Assembly: GCA_035559535.1 (NCBI GenBank)
Contig: DATMBG010000007.1
Location: 1-64,000, forward strand
Reading direction: 5' to 3'
From: Candidatus Limnocylindrales bacterium
GTDB lineage: Bacteria; Moduliflexota; Moduliflexia; Moduliflexales; JAUQPW01
Length of the DNA: 64,000 nucleotides
Positions 10,701-17,066 of the stretch are shown piece by piece. The notes under the pieces were generated by a model that was not told the origin of the DNA, did not search any database, and worked only from the letters and a program-made list of their open reading frames with translations. The position numbers were made by a program, and so were the translations under genes. How positions within the stretch are numbered: the stretch's first letter is position 1; every line of letters starts with the position of its first letter.

Positions 10701-13700
10701 GCTCCGTCTCCTGTAAAAGATCTTTCTGTGGTAGGGGTAGGACTGGATCGGCTTAAACTTGCGTGGACGGCCACAGGGGATGATGGGGAGGTAGGACAGG
10801 CCTCCCAGTATTCGCTTAAGTATGCTACAGATCGGGCCACTTTGGAGAGGTGGGATTCGGCCACGGAAGTTCCTAAAGTTCCGGCACCTAAAAGCGCCGG
10901 TAAAAGGGAAGAATTTCTCCTGACAGGTTTAACCCATAATACCACTTACTATATCGGTTTAAAGGTCATTGACAATCGCGGAAATTATTCCGGACTTTCC
11001 AATATCCTGGAGGCGCGAACGGGGGATGCCATAGGTCCTGAAATGATCACAGACTTGAAAGTCATTGGAAAGACCAGTAGTCCTGGCACATCTGAAACAC
11101 CCGATACACGGGAAGAGCGTACTGCCTCGACAGATGGCCTTACCCTCTCCTGGACGGCTCCTGGAGATGACGGTAAGGTAGGCCAGGCCGATAAATACGA
11201 AATTCGCTACTCGATAGAACCTCTCAATCCCGCTAACTGGAATAAAGCAACAAAAGTCAAGGAAGTCCCCAAGCCGTCTGTAGCAGGAACCGTTGAAAAC
11301 CTGGTTATCCGGGGGTTGGCTTTTAACAAAAAGTATTACTTCGGCATCATAGCCGTAGATAAAAGTGGGAATCCCTCTCCCCTCTCCAACATTGCAGAAG
11401 GTTTTACAAGGGACACCATTCCGCCTCAACCGGTAAGGGACCTCCAGGTGGAAAGCACCACCAAAGATACCATCACTCTGACCTGGACTGCCCCAAAGGA
11501 TGACGCTTTGCACGATCAAGCCTTTGCCTACGATTTGCGCTATAGCATACAACCCTTTGGGGAAGGATCCAATGCAGGTTGGGAAACTGCCGAGAGAGTT
11601 CAGGGTATTCCACAACCGGGTAACCCCGGAGCTTTAGAACGATTTACCATTGGACCTGCTCAAGGAATTACTCTCCAGGAAAATACACCTTATTACTTTG
11701 CGATTAAAGTGATAGATCAAGCCGGTAACGTTTCACCCCTATCCAATATTGTTTCTACCCAGACCAAAGATGTGACGCCACCTGTGGCTATTGGAGATTT
11801 AGTCGCTGCGTTTCCAACCCGAAATACGATTACCCTTATTTGGACGGCGCCTCAAGACCCCAATACCGGGAAGGTAGCATCTTACGAGATTCGCTACTGG
11901 GAAGTAAAAGACACCGATTTAGAAGGAACGGGTACCTGGGGGCATGAGAGGATAGAAACGCGACGACAGGGCGGGCAAGGTACACCCGGAGCGGAGGTTC
12001 AGAAATCTGGAAGCGGGGAAACGCCGGAGCTGATGACCACAGAAGATGTACCTCCTTCCAAGATAGAACCGCCCGGAAAGAAAACAACCGAAAAACCTGA
12101 GGCTAAACCCGAGGTGTCCTCTGGTAAGAAATCCCAAAAGACTTCAAAGGAAAAGGGTAAGATAGAGAGGCAAGGGCCGGAAGGTACAGGACAGGAAGGA
12201 TCTGTACGAAAACCATCTGTTGCAGCGTCGAAACGCTCGATGCGGTCTGTTCTCCCCAAACCCGAAGAGATTCCTGAGGCTAAACCCAAGATAAAGCCGA
12301 CCCCCTCAATATCGGGACAGGTTCCAGGCTCGGGGGAAACTACTCTCCAGCAGGGAGGTATAGAGGTACACGGGCAAAAGAGCCAAGAAACGGTTCCCAC
12401 AACTTCGCGTTCTCAGGTCACTACGTCCCGGATACCTTTTCCCTGGGAGAAAGCTGTTCGGATACCTACTCCTCCTCAACCGTCCAATCCTGGATCTGTA
12501 GAAAAGTATGTGGTGGCAAACCTCAAGGAAGGTCAAACCTATGCCTTTGCCATCCGGTCCACAGATCCAAGTGGTAATATTTCTGAGCTTTCCAACGTGG
12601 TGGTTGAAATGACCCTAGGTCCGTCCCTTCCTGTAGGTCGTCCGTCGATAAGTGCAATCAGCCCAGAAAAACCGATCCATCAGGGACAATGGAGCACTTA
12701 TCAGGGAAAAGGAACGATCCTTTCAGAGGATAATATGGGTATTCAGGTAACCTCCACCGATAGGGTTTTTGGGATTAAGCGTCCCCTGGTGGTTTCTTAT
12801 CCGGCCGGAAATAATACGGTAACACTCCCCCAGGATCAATTATCTTTAAAGATCAAGAGTCGAGAACCTTTTATTGTCTATATAAAGGTTATGTCAACCC
12901 AAAAGGACGAATACTACCTGGCCTATCAAGCCTCTACATATAATGGTTTGTGGGCTGTGAGTCAGGAGCAGAGATTGAGTAGTGATAAGGAAGTAGCTGT
13001 TGCAGCCGATAATGAACAAGGAACTCCTCGATTAAACCCGGGACAGACAATGGACCATGGACCCCAAATAACCGATAACAGACAGCAGACTATGCCTGAC
13101 AGGCAACCTGCCTTTCATCGGGTGGATAATTTTGTGTTCTTCCGACTGGGTTCGGAGTTTTTGGATGGAAACTGGCATAATCTGGAGAGAAATCTGAGAA
13201 AGGATCTCTTTGAAGCTACCGGGCAGAACTATCTGGCAACTAAATGGTTCGCAGTGAGAGGAACCCAGTTTTCCCTTGGAGATGTAAATCTGGCCGGTAA
13301 GCTGGTTAAAACTATTTCTGTAAGCGATGGAGGAACCGCTGCGGCAAGTTGGGGGATTCACTATGGAGAGGGCGATTTAAGTATCCAACCAGATAGTGAA
13401 TTAAACAAACCGGTTCTTCAGGCCAAATCCCGCACAGGAAGAGAATTAGTTATTGCTTATCCGGTAAAGCCGGGCATTCAAATTACGGAAAAGATTTTAT
13501 CCGCCCAGATAAAAGCCCGAGAAGAGTTCAAGTTCTTTGTAAAGGTTGTGACCTCTACGGGAGAGACTTATTATCTAACCTATATTCCCAGAGAAGGACC
13601 CCTAACCGTGTCCGGCAATTATATCTACGTCCCCATTGGAACTTCTTATCGAGACGGTACCTGGCACAAACTGGAACAGAATTTAGAAGCGGATCTGAAA

Positions 13701-13835
13701 AAAGCCCTTGAATCCTCGGGTCAACCCGGTACAAATTATAGCTATACCAATTGGATTTCCATCGGTGGTAGAGAATTCAGCCTGAATGATATACAGTTCA
13801 GTACCGAGGAAATGACCGAGAAGATCCTAAAGTAA
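1794..13835 (+). CDS. Giant exported protein: FG-GAP propeller, about 25 FN3-like domains, duplicated C-terminal domain
   Basis: About 4013 residues. A Sec signal peptide occupies residues 1-30. Eight FG-GAP/VCBS repeats (residues about 83-442) each carry an SSPAxxDxDGDG calcium-loop motif and a GKVYAW strand, consistent with one beta-propeller. After a Pro/Ser-rich linker come about 25 fibronectin III-like domains (about 540-3606) with a recurring LSWTATGDDG signature and YYFAIxAID strand. Domains 4-17 alternate between two types. Domain 20 carries a charged insertion (about 2700-2760), and domain 25 is split by about 190 residues of Pro/Lys/Glu-rich linker. The C-terminus holds two diverged copies (about 3647-3839 and 3860-4013) of a domain with FFVKVxT and GTWHxLExNLxxDL motifs that I do not recognise. 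There is no sortase, PEP-CTERM or obvious membrane anchor. I infer a secreted or surface adhesin or scaffold. The ATG at 1794 is chosen because it opens the signal peptide. Confidence 0.85.
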   Translation: MKGRYLFSACLVLLLTLILTSPLGITAQFTRSNSPPDKPGVRSELAEGVKLEPPQEPQTPVTSPPGKGERFDPKKWPIDVGAVVNSSPVLGDLDGDGCLEIIIGSDNGKVYAWKADGTPLPGWPVSTGDSVRSSPALADLDGDGKLEVIVGSFDGKIYAWNFRGSLVLGWPVTTGSVIYSSPAIGDVDGDQSPEVVVGSFDNKVYVWNADGSLARGWPQSTGLFVYSSPALADLDGDGKPEIIIGSDNNQVFIWNGEGIPLAGWPQVTGHVVPTSPAVGDIDGDGELDIIAGSWDKVYAWDSHGKLKPGWPITVGSWVTSSPALADLDNDGLPDIIVGSKDGKVYAWNGKGKLIDGWPTITDGEITSSPAVGDVDGDGRLEVVIGSKDNKLYIWDMNGKLLPGWPKATGGPITSSPAIGDLDKDGNIEVVVGSRDHKVYVWSIPGSGRVARSSRPDIPWAGFHRDPQHTGFLGQTLLTGQVAKTLRPSTPVSGAQPTPNLTKSPEAERSQVPDTALQSSLQRGPEVKREEPATPPVVAKPVIEDLTISDFTDTTVTLTWTAPSVKGNPAKFYDIRFSGEPITEETWEKATKYTTDLHPSSPGQPETFVLINLPPREKLYLAIRASDGKDKTKLSNVVELDRLDTIPPGAIKDLVVVEKGEQLELTWTAPGDNGYEGSANAYDIRYASQPLSESSWSKAAEIIGEPKPLPAGTKQQFLIPKPATTEVLYFGIKTIDEALNISPLSNIATWTPQDKIPPAKIQDLRVENITPEGIILTWTAPGDDGNVGRAFRYDIRYSESPITDANWSSIKNLIIGPIPEAAGTLQRFIIKEPLADKIYYFAMKTVDKRGNESPLSNILQVDVRDKIAPAPIKDLVVMEVGSDWARLSWTATGDNGTEGTAAAYSLRYAEDPKILEAWDQAQEAKDLPKPLPSGSKEEFKLSGLKSNLRYYVAIKAIDGAGNYSAISNLVEVKTSDTINPDPITDLRATGSTEDSVTLSWTATGDDGRTGKAARYDLRYTVKEKLTKNNWDQANKLTGLPQPAESGKPEIYIVRNLARDTVYYFAIEAIDKQGNRSGLSNVLEVSTSDTTPPAAVTDLAVQGSGADWVRVSWTATGDDGTEGQASFYSLRYAESLQTVQEWDRATEIPNMIKPGKSGSKEEFTISGLKSNTVYHLAIKVGDDRGNLSRISNIVQARTADTINPAPIADLRVTSSTEDSITLSWTATGDDGRVGRAAAYDLRFTQKEKLTKENWPLAEKIEHLPKPAESGSTETFSITGLVKGTPYYFAIEAIDAQGNRSGLSNVVEITTKDVTPPAPIKDLSVVRTTGDSVELSWTATGDDGTEGVATAYSLKYALDRKTLEEWNQATEAFSMIKPARSGEKEKFTLTGLKSNVVYYIGLKAIDEAGNTSGLSNIVQAKTQDTISPDPIVDLRVVANTESSITLSWTATGDDGKIGRAASYDLRFTVKSTPKDKKKRESGEGVLTKDNWTHAVPVTGLPQPGEAGKTETFTVTGLSKNSTYYFAIEAIDKQGNRSGLSNVIEVSTSDTTPPATVQTLAVMGAGADWIRLTWIATGDDGMEGRAASYSLRYAETAAAIKEWDHAPEVPNMIRPGNPGDREEFIITGGLKSNTTYYIGLKVRDSRGNTSGLSNIVQAKTSDALSPAPITDLRVVESTEDSVTLSWTATGDDGRVGQASEYDLRYTLGEKLSRNLWPLAHKVEGLPRPLEAGRSETFKVTGLKRHTTYYFGLEAVDNQGNRSGISNILEVSTRDLTPPAAVTDLAIVSTGPNWVKVSWTATGDDGTEGQAAKYSLRYLGSTGTELKPDPNWWDQAVEVSDVPKPAQPGTKEEFTITGLNSNTTYFIGLKIFDGQNNVSPLSNILRTRTADTIKPALITDLAPVEVGETLVTLKWTATGDDGKVGRAERYDLRYMVVGPGRGSSLTPKTWQTATEVPNLPQPSESGTVEVVTVAGLSRDTKYNFAIEAIDGAGNRSGLSNIIEVVTLDTTPPASVTDLKALETGPDWVRLSWTATGDDGIEGTASRYSLRYATDLKTLENWEKATEAVAPNRMPLPKSAGTSEEFLLKGLKSNTTYYIALRVLDNRQNISGLSNIVEVRTADALSPGVIEDLQVVESTEDSITLSWTATGDDGRVGQANEYDLRYTSGEKLTKTSWKLAHRVTEVPKPQPSGSMETYKVTGLSRDTVYYFGIEAIDKQGNRSGISNIVEIRTQDLTPPAGVVDLAVIGAGADWVKISWTATGDDGTEGQATAYSLRYAGDLKTLEEWDHALEVPGVPKPAPSGTKEVFTITGLKNNSTYYIGLKVMDNRQNFSPLSNILTVQTADTINPAPITDLRVAETAADSITLSWTATGDDDRVGRAATYDFRYSTVPLTEKTWASAQKVPNPPTPAEAGTIEKLTVRGLVPNQIYYFGVLAIDKNSNISPLSNIVEASTADTLAPKAITDLSIEETTENSVSLVWTSVGDDPIHKTAARYDLRYSTNPITEGNWSQATRVSPVIKPSESGTKERQVVTNLRKGTSYYFAIKSIDNASNVSPLSNTVWAYTLPDRITDLAVGKVDKDKVTLTWTTPGGDLTGITGTEGRFYEIRYAKQEITEDNWSQATLYPARIKAKEPGSQEQVVLTNLPPDEKLFFAVKVFKVGGPTVPGTAGVPGTGISASQISNKLEVNRLDIIPPAAITDLVVRPITCQSPEGQNLGSRVPDSGPEKSAESKKQSKGKQGLLSFTKRKSNNLRSESPGSELRTLDCLELSWTATGDNGHEGTATAYDIRYARTPLDETNWVRAERYLHPPTPQAAGTPQTFIVPLPSQEETFFFAIKVLDEALNISPISNVVSWTPPDHIPPAAITDLKVTSLDSHTITLSWTAPGNNENRGKAAFYDIRYCGGDVRCKLPEGWSKAQTVAGEPLPEEAGTLQSMTLTNLISDTTYYIAMTATDGAGNTSPLSNIVEATTPDVVAPSPVKDLSVVGVGLDRLKLAWTATGDDGEVGQASQYSLKYATDRATLERWDSATEVPKVPAPKSAGKREEFLLTGLTHNTTYYIGLKVIDNRGNYSGLSNILEARTGDAIGPEMITDLKVIGKTSSPGTSETPDTREERTASTDGLTLSWTAPGDDGKVGQADKYEIRYSIEPLNPANWNKATKVKEVPKPSVAGTVENLVIRGLAFNKKYYFGIIAVDKSGNPSPLSNIAEGFTRDTIPPQPVRDLQVESTTKDTITLTWTAPKDDALHDQAFAYDLRYSIQPFGEGSNAGWETAERVQGIPQPGNPGALERFTIGPAQGITLQENTPYYFAIKVIDQAGNVSPLSNIVSTQTKDVTPPVAIGDLVAAFPTRNTITLIWTAPQDPNTGKVASYEIRYWEVKDTDLEGTGTWGHERIETRRQGGQGTPGAEVQKSGSGETPELMTTEDVPPSKIEPPGKKTTEKPEAKPEVSSGKKSQKTSKEKGKIERQGPEGTGQEGSVRKPSVAASKRSMRSVLPKPEEIPEAKPKIKPTPSISGQVPGSGETTLQQGGIEVHGQKSQETVPTTSRSQVTTSRIPFPWEKAVRIPTPPQPSNPGSVEKYVVANLKEGQTYAFAIRSTDPSGNISELSNVVVEMTLGPSLPVGRPSISAISPEKPIHQGQWSTYQGKGTILSEDNMGIQVTSTDRVFGIKRPLVVSYPAGNNTVTLPQDQLSLKIKSREPFIVYIKVMSTQKDEYYLAYQASTYNGLWAVSQEQRLSSDKEVAVAADNEQGTPRLNPGQTMDHGPQITDNRQQTMPDRQPAFHRVDNFVFFRLGSEFLDGNWHNLERNLRKDLFEATGQNYLATKWFAVRGTQFSLGDVNLAGKLVKTISVSDGGTAAASWGIHYGEGDLSIQPDSELNKPVLQAKSRTGRELVIAYPVKPGIQITEKILSAQIKAREEFKFFVKVVTSTGETYYLTYIPREGPLTVSGNYIYVPIGTSYRDGTWHKLEQNLEADLKKALESSGQPGTNYSYTNWISIGGREFSLNDIQFSTEEMTEKILK
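4393..9154 (+). repeat. Seven tandem copies of a ~670-bp two-domain FN3 unit
   Basis: Inside the giant gene, FN3 domains alternate between a type ending YSLRYAE (with an ADWV strand) and a type ending YDLRYT (with an STEDSxTLSW strand). Pair starts fall near 4393, 5068, 5737, 6446, 7115, 7814 and 8492, and the next domain begins near 9155. The spacing is 663-709 bp. The pattern indicates amplification of a domain pair rather than of single domains. Confidence 0.85.
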
Positions 13836-13850
13836 AACTTTATCGGAGTA

Positions 13851-13882
13851 GGGCGTATGGGGCTTTTACCCCCCATACGCCC
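13851..13882. repeat. Perfect 12-bp hairpin of the CGTATGGGG type between the giant gene and hisS
   Basis: GGGCGTATGGGG at 13851-13862 is perfectly complementary to 13871-13882 across an 8-nt loop. It may terminate the giant transcript, but no T-run follows directly. The same TATGGGG vocabulary recurs at 21384, 28075 and 62850. It occupies the place where a ribosome binding site for hisS would be expected. Confidence 0.7.
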
Positions 13883-13902
13883 GTACTTCTACACTTCCCT
13901 AT

Positions 13903-15186
13903 TTGATTAAAGGTATACGCGGATTTAAAGATATTTTACCGGGCGAAGTAAGCACCTGGCAATGGGTCGAGCAGAAGGCCCGGGAGATTTTTCATTTGTA
14001 CGGCTATTTGGAAATACGGACGCCGGCTCTGGAGAAACTAGAGTTGTTTATCCGAGGAGTAGGGGCAGACACAGATATTGTCCAAAAGGAGATGTATATC
14101 ATTCCGGATCCTCGAGAAGGAGATATGGCCCTTCGTCCGGAAGGAACGGCACCGGTCATGCGGGCCTATGTAGAGCACCAGATCTACGCCAAGGGAGATA
14201 AAGATCGTCCTTACAAGGTTTATTATATAGGTCCTATGTTTCGCCATGAAAGACCCCAGGCCGGTCGGTTTCGTCAGTTTCACCAGATCGGTGCCGAAGT
14301 ATTAGGCGTTGAAGATCCTCTGGTAGATGCTGAAGTCTTAGCTTTACTTCGAGATTTCCTGATCGGCTTAGGTGTACAAGACTTTCAACTTCAACTAAAC
14401 TCGGTAGGATGTACGAACTGTCGACCTACGTATCGAGAAGAGTTGAAGAAGTATCTTAAAGAGCATCTTAACGAACTTTGTGAGAATTGCCAGGGTCGAT
14501 ATGAACGAAATCCCCTTCGGGTCTTAGATTGCAAAAATCCAACCTGTAGAGAAGTTGTTTTGCAGGCTCCTCTCCTTCGTGACTTTTATTGTTCGATCTG
14601 CAAAGACCATCTCCAAAAGCTTGAAAACCTTTTACAAGCTTTAAATATCACATATATGATCAATCCCAGACTGGTGCGAGGTCTGGATTATTATATGCGA
14701 ACTGCCTTTGAGATTGTCAGTTCTAAGCTTGGGGCGCAAAATGCCATTGTGGGAGGGGGGCGCTATGACGGCTTATCCCAGGATATTGGAGGTCCACCGG
14801 TTCCAGGTATCGGTTTTGCCATGGGTATTGAACGGCTCATCTCTCTCTTAGAGATCAGACCGGAAGGTTATATTCCAGATGTTTTCATAGCCGCACTGGG
14901 AAAAGAAGCCAAACAGGAAGCGTTCCTGCTGCAGAGTCAACTACGAAGCGTCGGCATCACGGCAGAAATAGAATATCAGGAGGACCGAAGCCTTAAAAGT
15001 CAACTCCGAACCGCCGATAAACTCAAAGTCCACTTCGTGATCATGATAGGAGAGGATGAGCTTAAAACCGGTGAGTTAACCGTCAAGAATATGCGAGAGG
15101 GAACGCAGGAGCAGATCAAAAGAGAAGAGATTATCCAACATCTGAAGGGGAAGAAAATACCCCATGGATCTTTCCCCTCCCGATAG
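13903..15186 (+). CDS. hisS: Histidyl-tRNA synthetase
   Basis: This 427-residue class II synthetase charges tRNA-His in the cytoplasm. It shows the HisRS hallmarks in order: IRGFKDILP at the N-terminus, motif 2 around GPMFRHERPQAGRF, the HisA motif LVRGLDYYMRTAFEI, a GGGRYDG loop, motif 3 around GFAMGIERL, and a C-terminal anticodon-binding domain. The length is normal. The family N-terminus begins at this point, so the TTG at 13903 must be the start. No Shine-Dalgarno sequence precedes it; the upstream 20 nt are C/T-rich and derive from the hairpin repeat. A palindrome follows at 15206. Confidence 0.96.
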   Translation: MIKGIRGFKDILPGEVSTWQWVEQKAREIFHLYGYLEIRTPALEKLELFIRGVGADTDIVQKEMYIIPDPREGDMALRPEGTAPVMRAYVEHQIYAKGDKDRPYKVYYIGPMFRHERPQAGRFRQFHQIGAEVLGVEDPLVDAEVLALLRDFLIGLGVQDFQLQLNSVGCTNCRPTYREELKKYLKEHLNELCENCQGRYERNPLRVLDCKNPTCREVVLQAPLLRDFYCSICKDHLQKLENLLQALNITYMINPRLVRGLDYYMRTAFEIVSSKLGAQNAIVGGGRYDGLSQDIGGPPVPGIGFAMGIERLISLLEIRPEGYIPDVFIAALGKEAKQEAFLLQSQLRSVGITAEIEYQEDRSLKSQLRTADKLKVHFVIMIGEDELKTGELTVKNMREGTQEQIKREEIIQHLKGKKIPHGSFPSR

Positions 15187-15205
15187 GGAAGGCTGTTTTT
15201 TAAGG

Positions 15206-15242
15206 GATAAGTAAAACCACCCGGGGGGTATTTTTACTTATC
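15206..15242. terminator. Hairpin after hisS, possible terminator
   Basis: GATAAGTAAAA at the left is perfectly complementary to TTTTACTTATC at the right, and a GC-rich core lies between them. The right arm supplies T residues, but no separate T-tract follows, so termination is plausible rather than certain. Confidence 0.45.
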
Positions 15243-15320
15243 TCAGAATCGTCAGTAAAATCAGCAAGAAGATTCCCTGTTGTAAGCAGATAACTTTGAG
15301 TAAAGGAATCTGGTGAAGAA

Positions 15321-15839
15321 ATGAAGCCTTTAGTTTCCATTCTCTCCCGGGTTTTAAACCACGAACAAGAGTCTCTCCGCAGAGGTGAACCGGAAGCAGG
15401 TCGTGATCTACAAATCTGGATGGTCTGGAACCGTATTGTAGGAGATCAAATCGCTCAGAGAGCCCAACCGCATCATCTGAAGGGATCTTCCCTTTATGTG
15501 GAAGTCAAAGCTCCCACCTGGCTCCGGCCCCTTCAGGAGATCGGTCCACAGATTTTGGAAAACTTAAACCGGGTGATTTCCCACAAGATTTCTCGGATTA
15601 TCTTTTTTCAAAGGCAATACAACCCAAATCTTGAAGCTACGAAGGGTACAAAAACAAAAAACAACGGTCAACTAACAGGCAACAAGGACAGGTGGTACGA
15701 GCGAATCTTCCTGGATGCCGGTGAGAATCAAGAAATTGAGCGAGAGTTAAGTCAAATTTCCGATGTTGAACTTCGAGAAGTGATAAGCCGCGTTCGGATT
15801 AAAGCAGCAAAGCTAGAGAAGCTAAGGTCGAAGTTTTGA
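15321..15839 (+). CDS. DUF721 / DciA-like protein
   Basis: The 172-residue protein has a DUF721 (DciA-like) N-terminal half: an initial helix, a WxxIVGDQIAQRAQPHHLKG segment and a strand LYVEVKAPTWL (about residues 30-80). DciA-type proteins help load the replicative helicase in many bacteria, and DUF721 members without that proven role are common. The C-terminal third is charged and helical. Between them, residues about 108-125 (KGTKTKNNGQLTGNKD) look like low-complexity sequence and resemble the ACAACGGACAAC minisatellite seen elsewhere in the window, so they may be a repeat-derived insertion. It lies 134 bp after hisS on the same strand. Confidence 0.75.
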   Translation: MKPLVSILSRVLNHEQESLRRGEPEAGRDLQIWMVWNRIVGDQIAQRAQPHHLKGSSLYVEVKAPTWLRPLQEIGPQILENLNRVISHKISRIIFFQRQYNPNLEATKGTKTKNNGQLTGNKDRWYERIFLDAGENQEIERELSQISDVELREVISRVRIKAAKLEKLRSKF

Positions 15840-15907
15840 CCAGATTTATCCTTCCCTAAATCCCTCTTGCTTTTCCTCTCTGAATGATCGATCGTCCTGA
15901 TTTGGTA

Positions 15908-16360
15908 TTACACGATCCCATACTGCCTTAGTAGATCGACTACTTCTTCATGGCTGCCTCGAAATGCATCCCAAACCGAGACGCACCATGCCTCGATAGC
16001 CTTATCCCGCCCAGGGCCAGCGGGGGTAGCCATCACCTGCCTTACGGTAATTGAGCCTCGTTCGCGTGGCAAGGCAAACGAGGGCCAGTTCCTCTTGCTT
16101 CGGGCAAGAGCCATATGTACACGCTGCACCTGCCGCCCCGAAAATCCCTTCTCGATGTGAAGATAAAGCCCCACAAGCGCAAAGGTCAGGGCGATTGGCT
16201 TGGTCTGTTCATTCGCCTGCTGCGCCGTCCAGGCATCCACCACGTGTTGATGGATAAATGCTGGATCGCCGTGAGCAAGCGTGTAGCACTGGAGTTCGTG
16301 ATAGGCTTCCAGTTCTGATGACCGGTCATCTGAGAGATCTATCTTCATTATTCCTTCCAT
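15908..16360 (-). CDS. DUF5946 family protein
   Basis: The 150-residue protein matches my recollection of DUF5946: an early YHELQCYTLAHGDPAFIHQH block (residues about 20-39), a central LYLHIEKGFSGRQVQRVHM segment and a C-terminal VSVWDAF helix. The conserved Cys/His residues suggest metal binding, but no function is known. The start could be 16360 or 16348; the latter has a GGAAGG motif just upstream. It is the last gene of the minus-strand accessory block and convergent with the DUF721 gene. Confidence 0.75.
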   Translation of the reverse strand: MEGIMKIDLSDDRSSELEAYHELQCYTLAHGDPAFIHQHVVDAWTAQQANEQTKPIALTFALVGLYLHIEKGFSGRQVQRVHMALARSKRNWPSFALPRERGSITVRQVMATPAGPGRDKAIEAWCVSVWDAFRGSHEEVVDLLRQYGIV

Positions 16361-16406
16361 AATACTCTGTTCCCTTAGTTTGATCGAAGTTCTACGGTAC
16401 CGGAAC

Positions 16407-16477
16407 GTCAGGCGAGGACGCTTAACCTACCTGCCAACGGGTTATCCCATAGAATAGGTTAAGCGTCCTCGCCTGAC
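16407..16477. repeat. Perfect 23-bp inverted repeat with 25-nt loop
   Basis: The arm at 16407-16429 (starting GTCAGGCGAGGACGCTTAAC) is perfectly complementary to 16455-16477. The unit lies between the DUF5946 gene and the attC-like site. No T-run follows either arm, so it does not look like a standard terminator. It resembles a palindromic mobile repeat or the hairpin end of an element. Confidence 0.85.
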
Positions 16478-16560
16478 AATGCCAGTGATGCAAACCGAAA
16501 GCCCGACAGAAACGAGTAGGATTATCTTCAGCTATCTACCTATCCCGTTTCCTTGATATA

Positions 16561-16623
16561 ACCTAACATCACTGCTCAGAAGTGTGCTGCTTGCGGCGCG
16601 TCTGCTGCAATAGTTTGTTAGGC
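16561..16623 (-). other. attC-like site overlapping the end of the glycosylase gene
   Basis: On the minus strand GCCTAAC (complement of 16617-16623, an RYYYAAC box) opens and GTTAGGT (complement of 16561-16567, a GTTRRRY box) closes a 63-bp imperfect hairpin. Its inner arms, with TGCAGCAGACG on one side and TTCTGAGCA on the other, resemble integron attC L boxes. The glycosylase coding sequence runs into it, as is common for integron cassettes. No integrase is visible in the window. Confidence 0.5.
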
Positions 16624-17057
16624 AGCAAGATACCTTTTTCCCACGGAGCAACACCGCCTGGTATTACCCGAAATAGGGGATGTGGGCAGGGAAATTTGAC
16701 CGGTTCAAGCGTGGCGTGCCATTGTGGGTCTCGCGCTTCCAGTTTTTTCAGGAGGTGAAACCACTCGAACTTAAGCTGACCTTCCGTCACGGTGAGTCGC
16801 CCAGGCGCTCGCGCACGACTGATCTTTTCGGCGTCAAACCGGTAACCGCGGCGCGTCGCTTCCTCATAAACGACCCGCAAATACTTTGCGATGAAACCAA
16901 CCGGAAACGCTGTATCCTGAAATCGATGCAGTTGCGGATGATGCAAATAGCCGCTGGTCGTTCCCTTTAGCACTGCTTGGGCGAGAAGTCCTTCTCGCCA
17001 CAGCGCAACAAGGCCACGGGCGTCAAGATACTTCGGATGCAGACTCCAGATGCGCAT
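16569..17057 (-). CDS. Pyrimidine dimer DNA glycosylase (T4 endonuclease V-like, Pyr_excise)
   Basis: The 162-residue product starts MRIWSLHPKYLDARGLVALW, the typical opening of the Pyr_excise family, and continues with LLAQAVLKGTTSGYLHHPQL and a central FIAKYLRVVYEEATRRGY helix. Family members cleave the glycosidic bond at UV-induced pyrimidine dimers. The last 16 or so residues (KLLQQTRRKQ and after) are encoded by the attC-like site and are probably not family sequence. The ATG at 17057 is preferred over an upstream GTG at 17066. It lies alone between two recombination-like sequences, so it may be a cassette gene. Confidence 0.8.
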   Translation of the reverse strand: MRIWSLHPKYLDARGLVALWREGLLAQAVLKGTTSGYLHHPQLHRFQDTAFPVGFIAKYLRVVYEEATRRGYRFDAEKISRARAPGRLTVTEGQLKFEWFHLLKKLEARDPQWHATLEPVKFPCPHPLFRVIPGGVAPWEKGILLPNKLLQQTRRKQHTSEQ

Positions 17058-17066
17058 AGATGTCAC

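Noticed and set aside
10959-11615. Long minus-strand frames opposite the FN3 array
   Set aside because: The periodic coding sequence leaves long open antisense frames; translations show no domain pattern.
14038-14283. Minus-strand frame inside hisS
   Set aside because: Antisense shadow of a confident gene.
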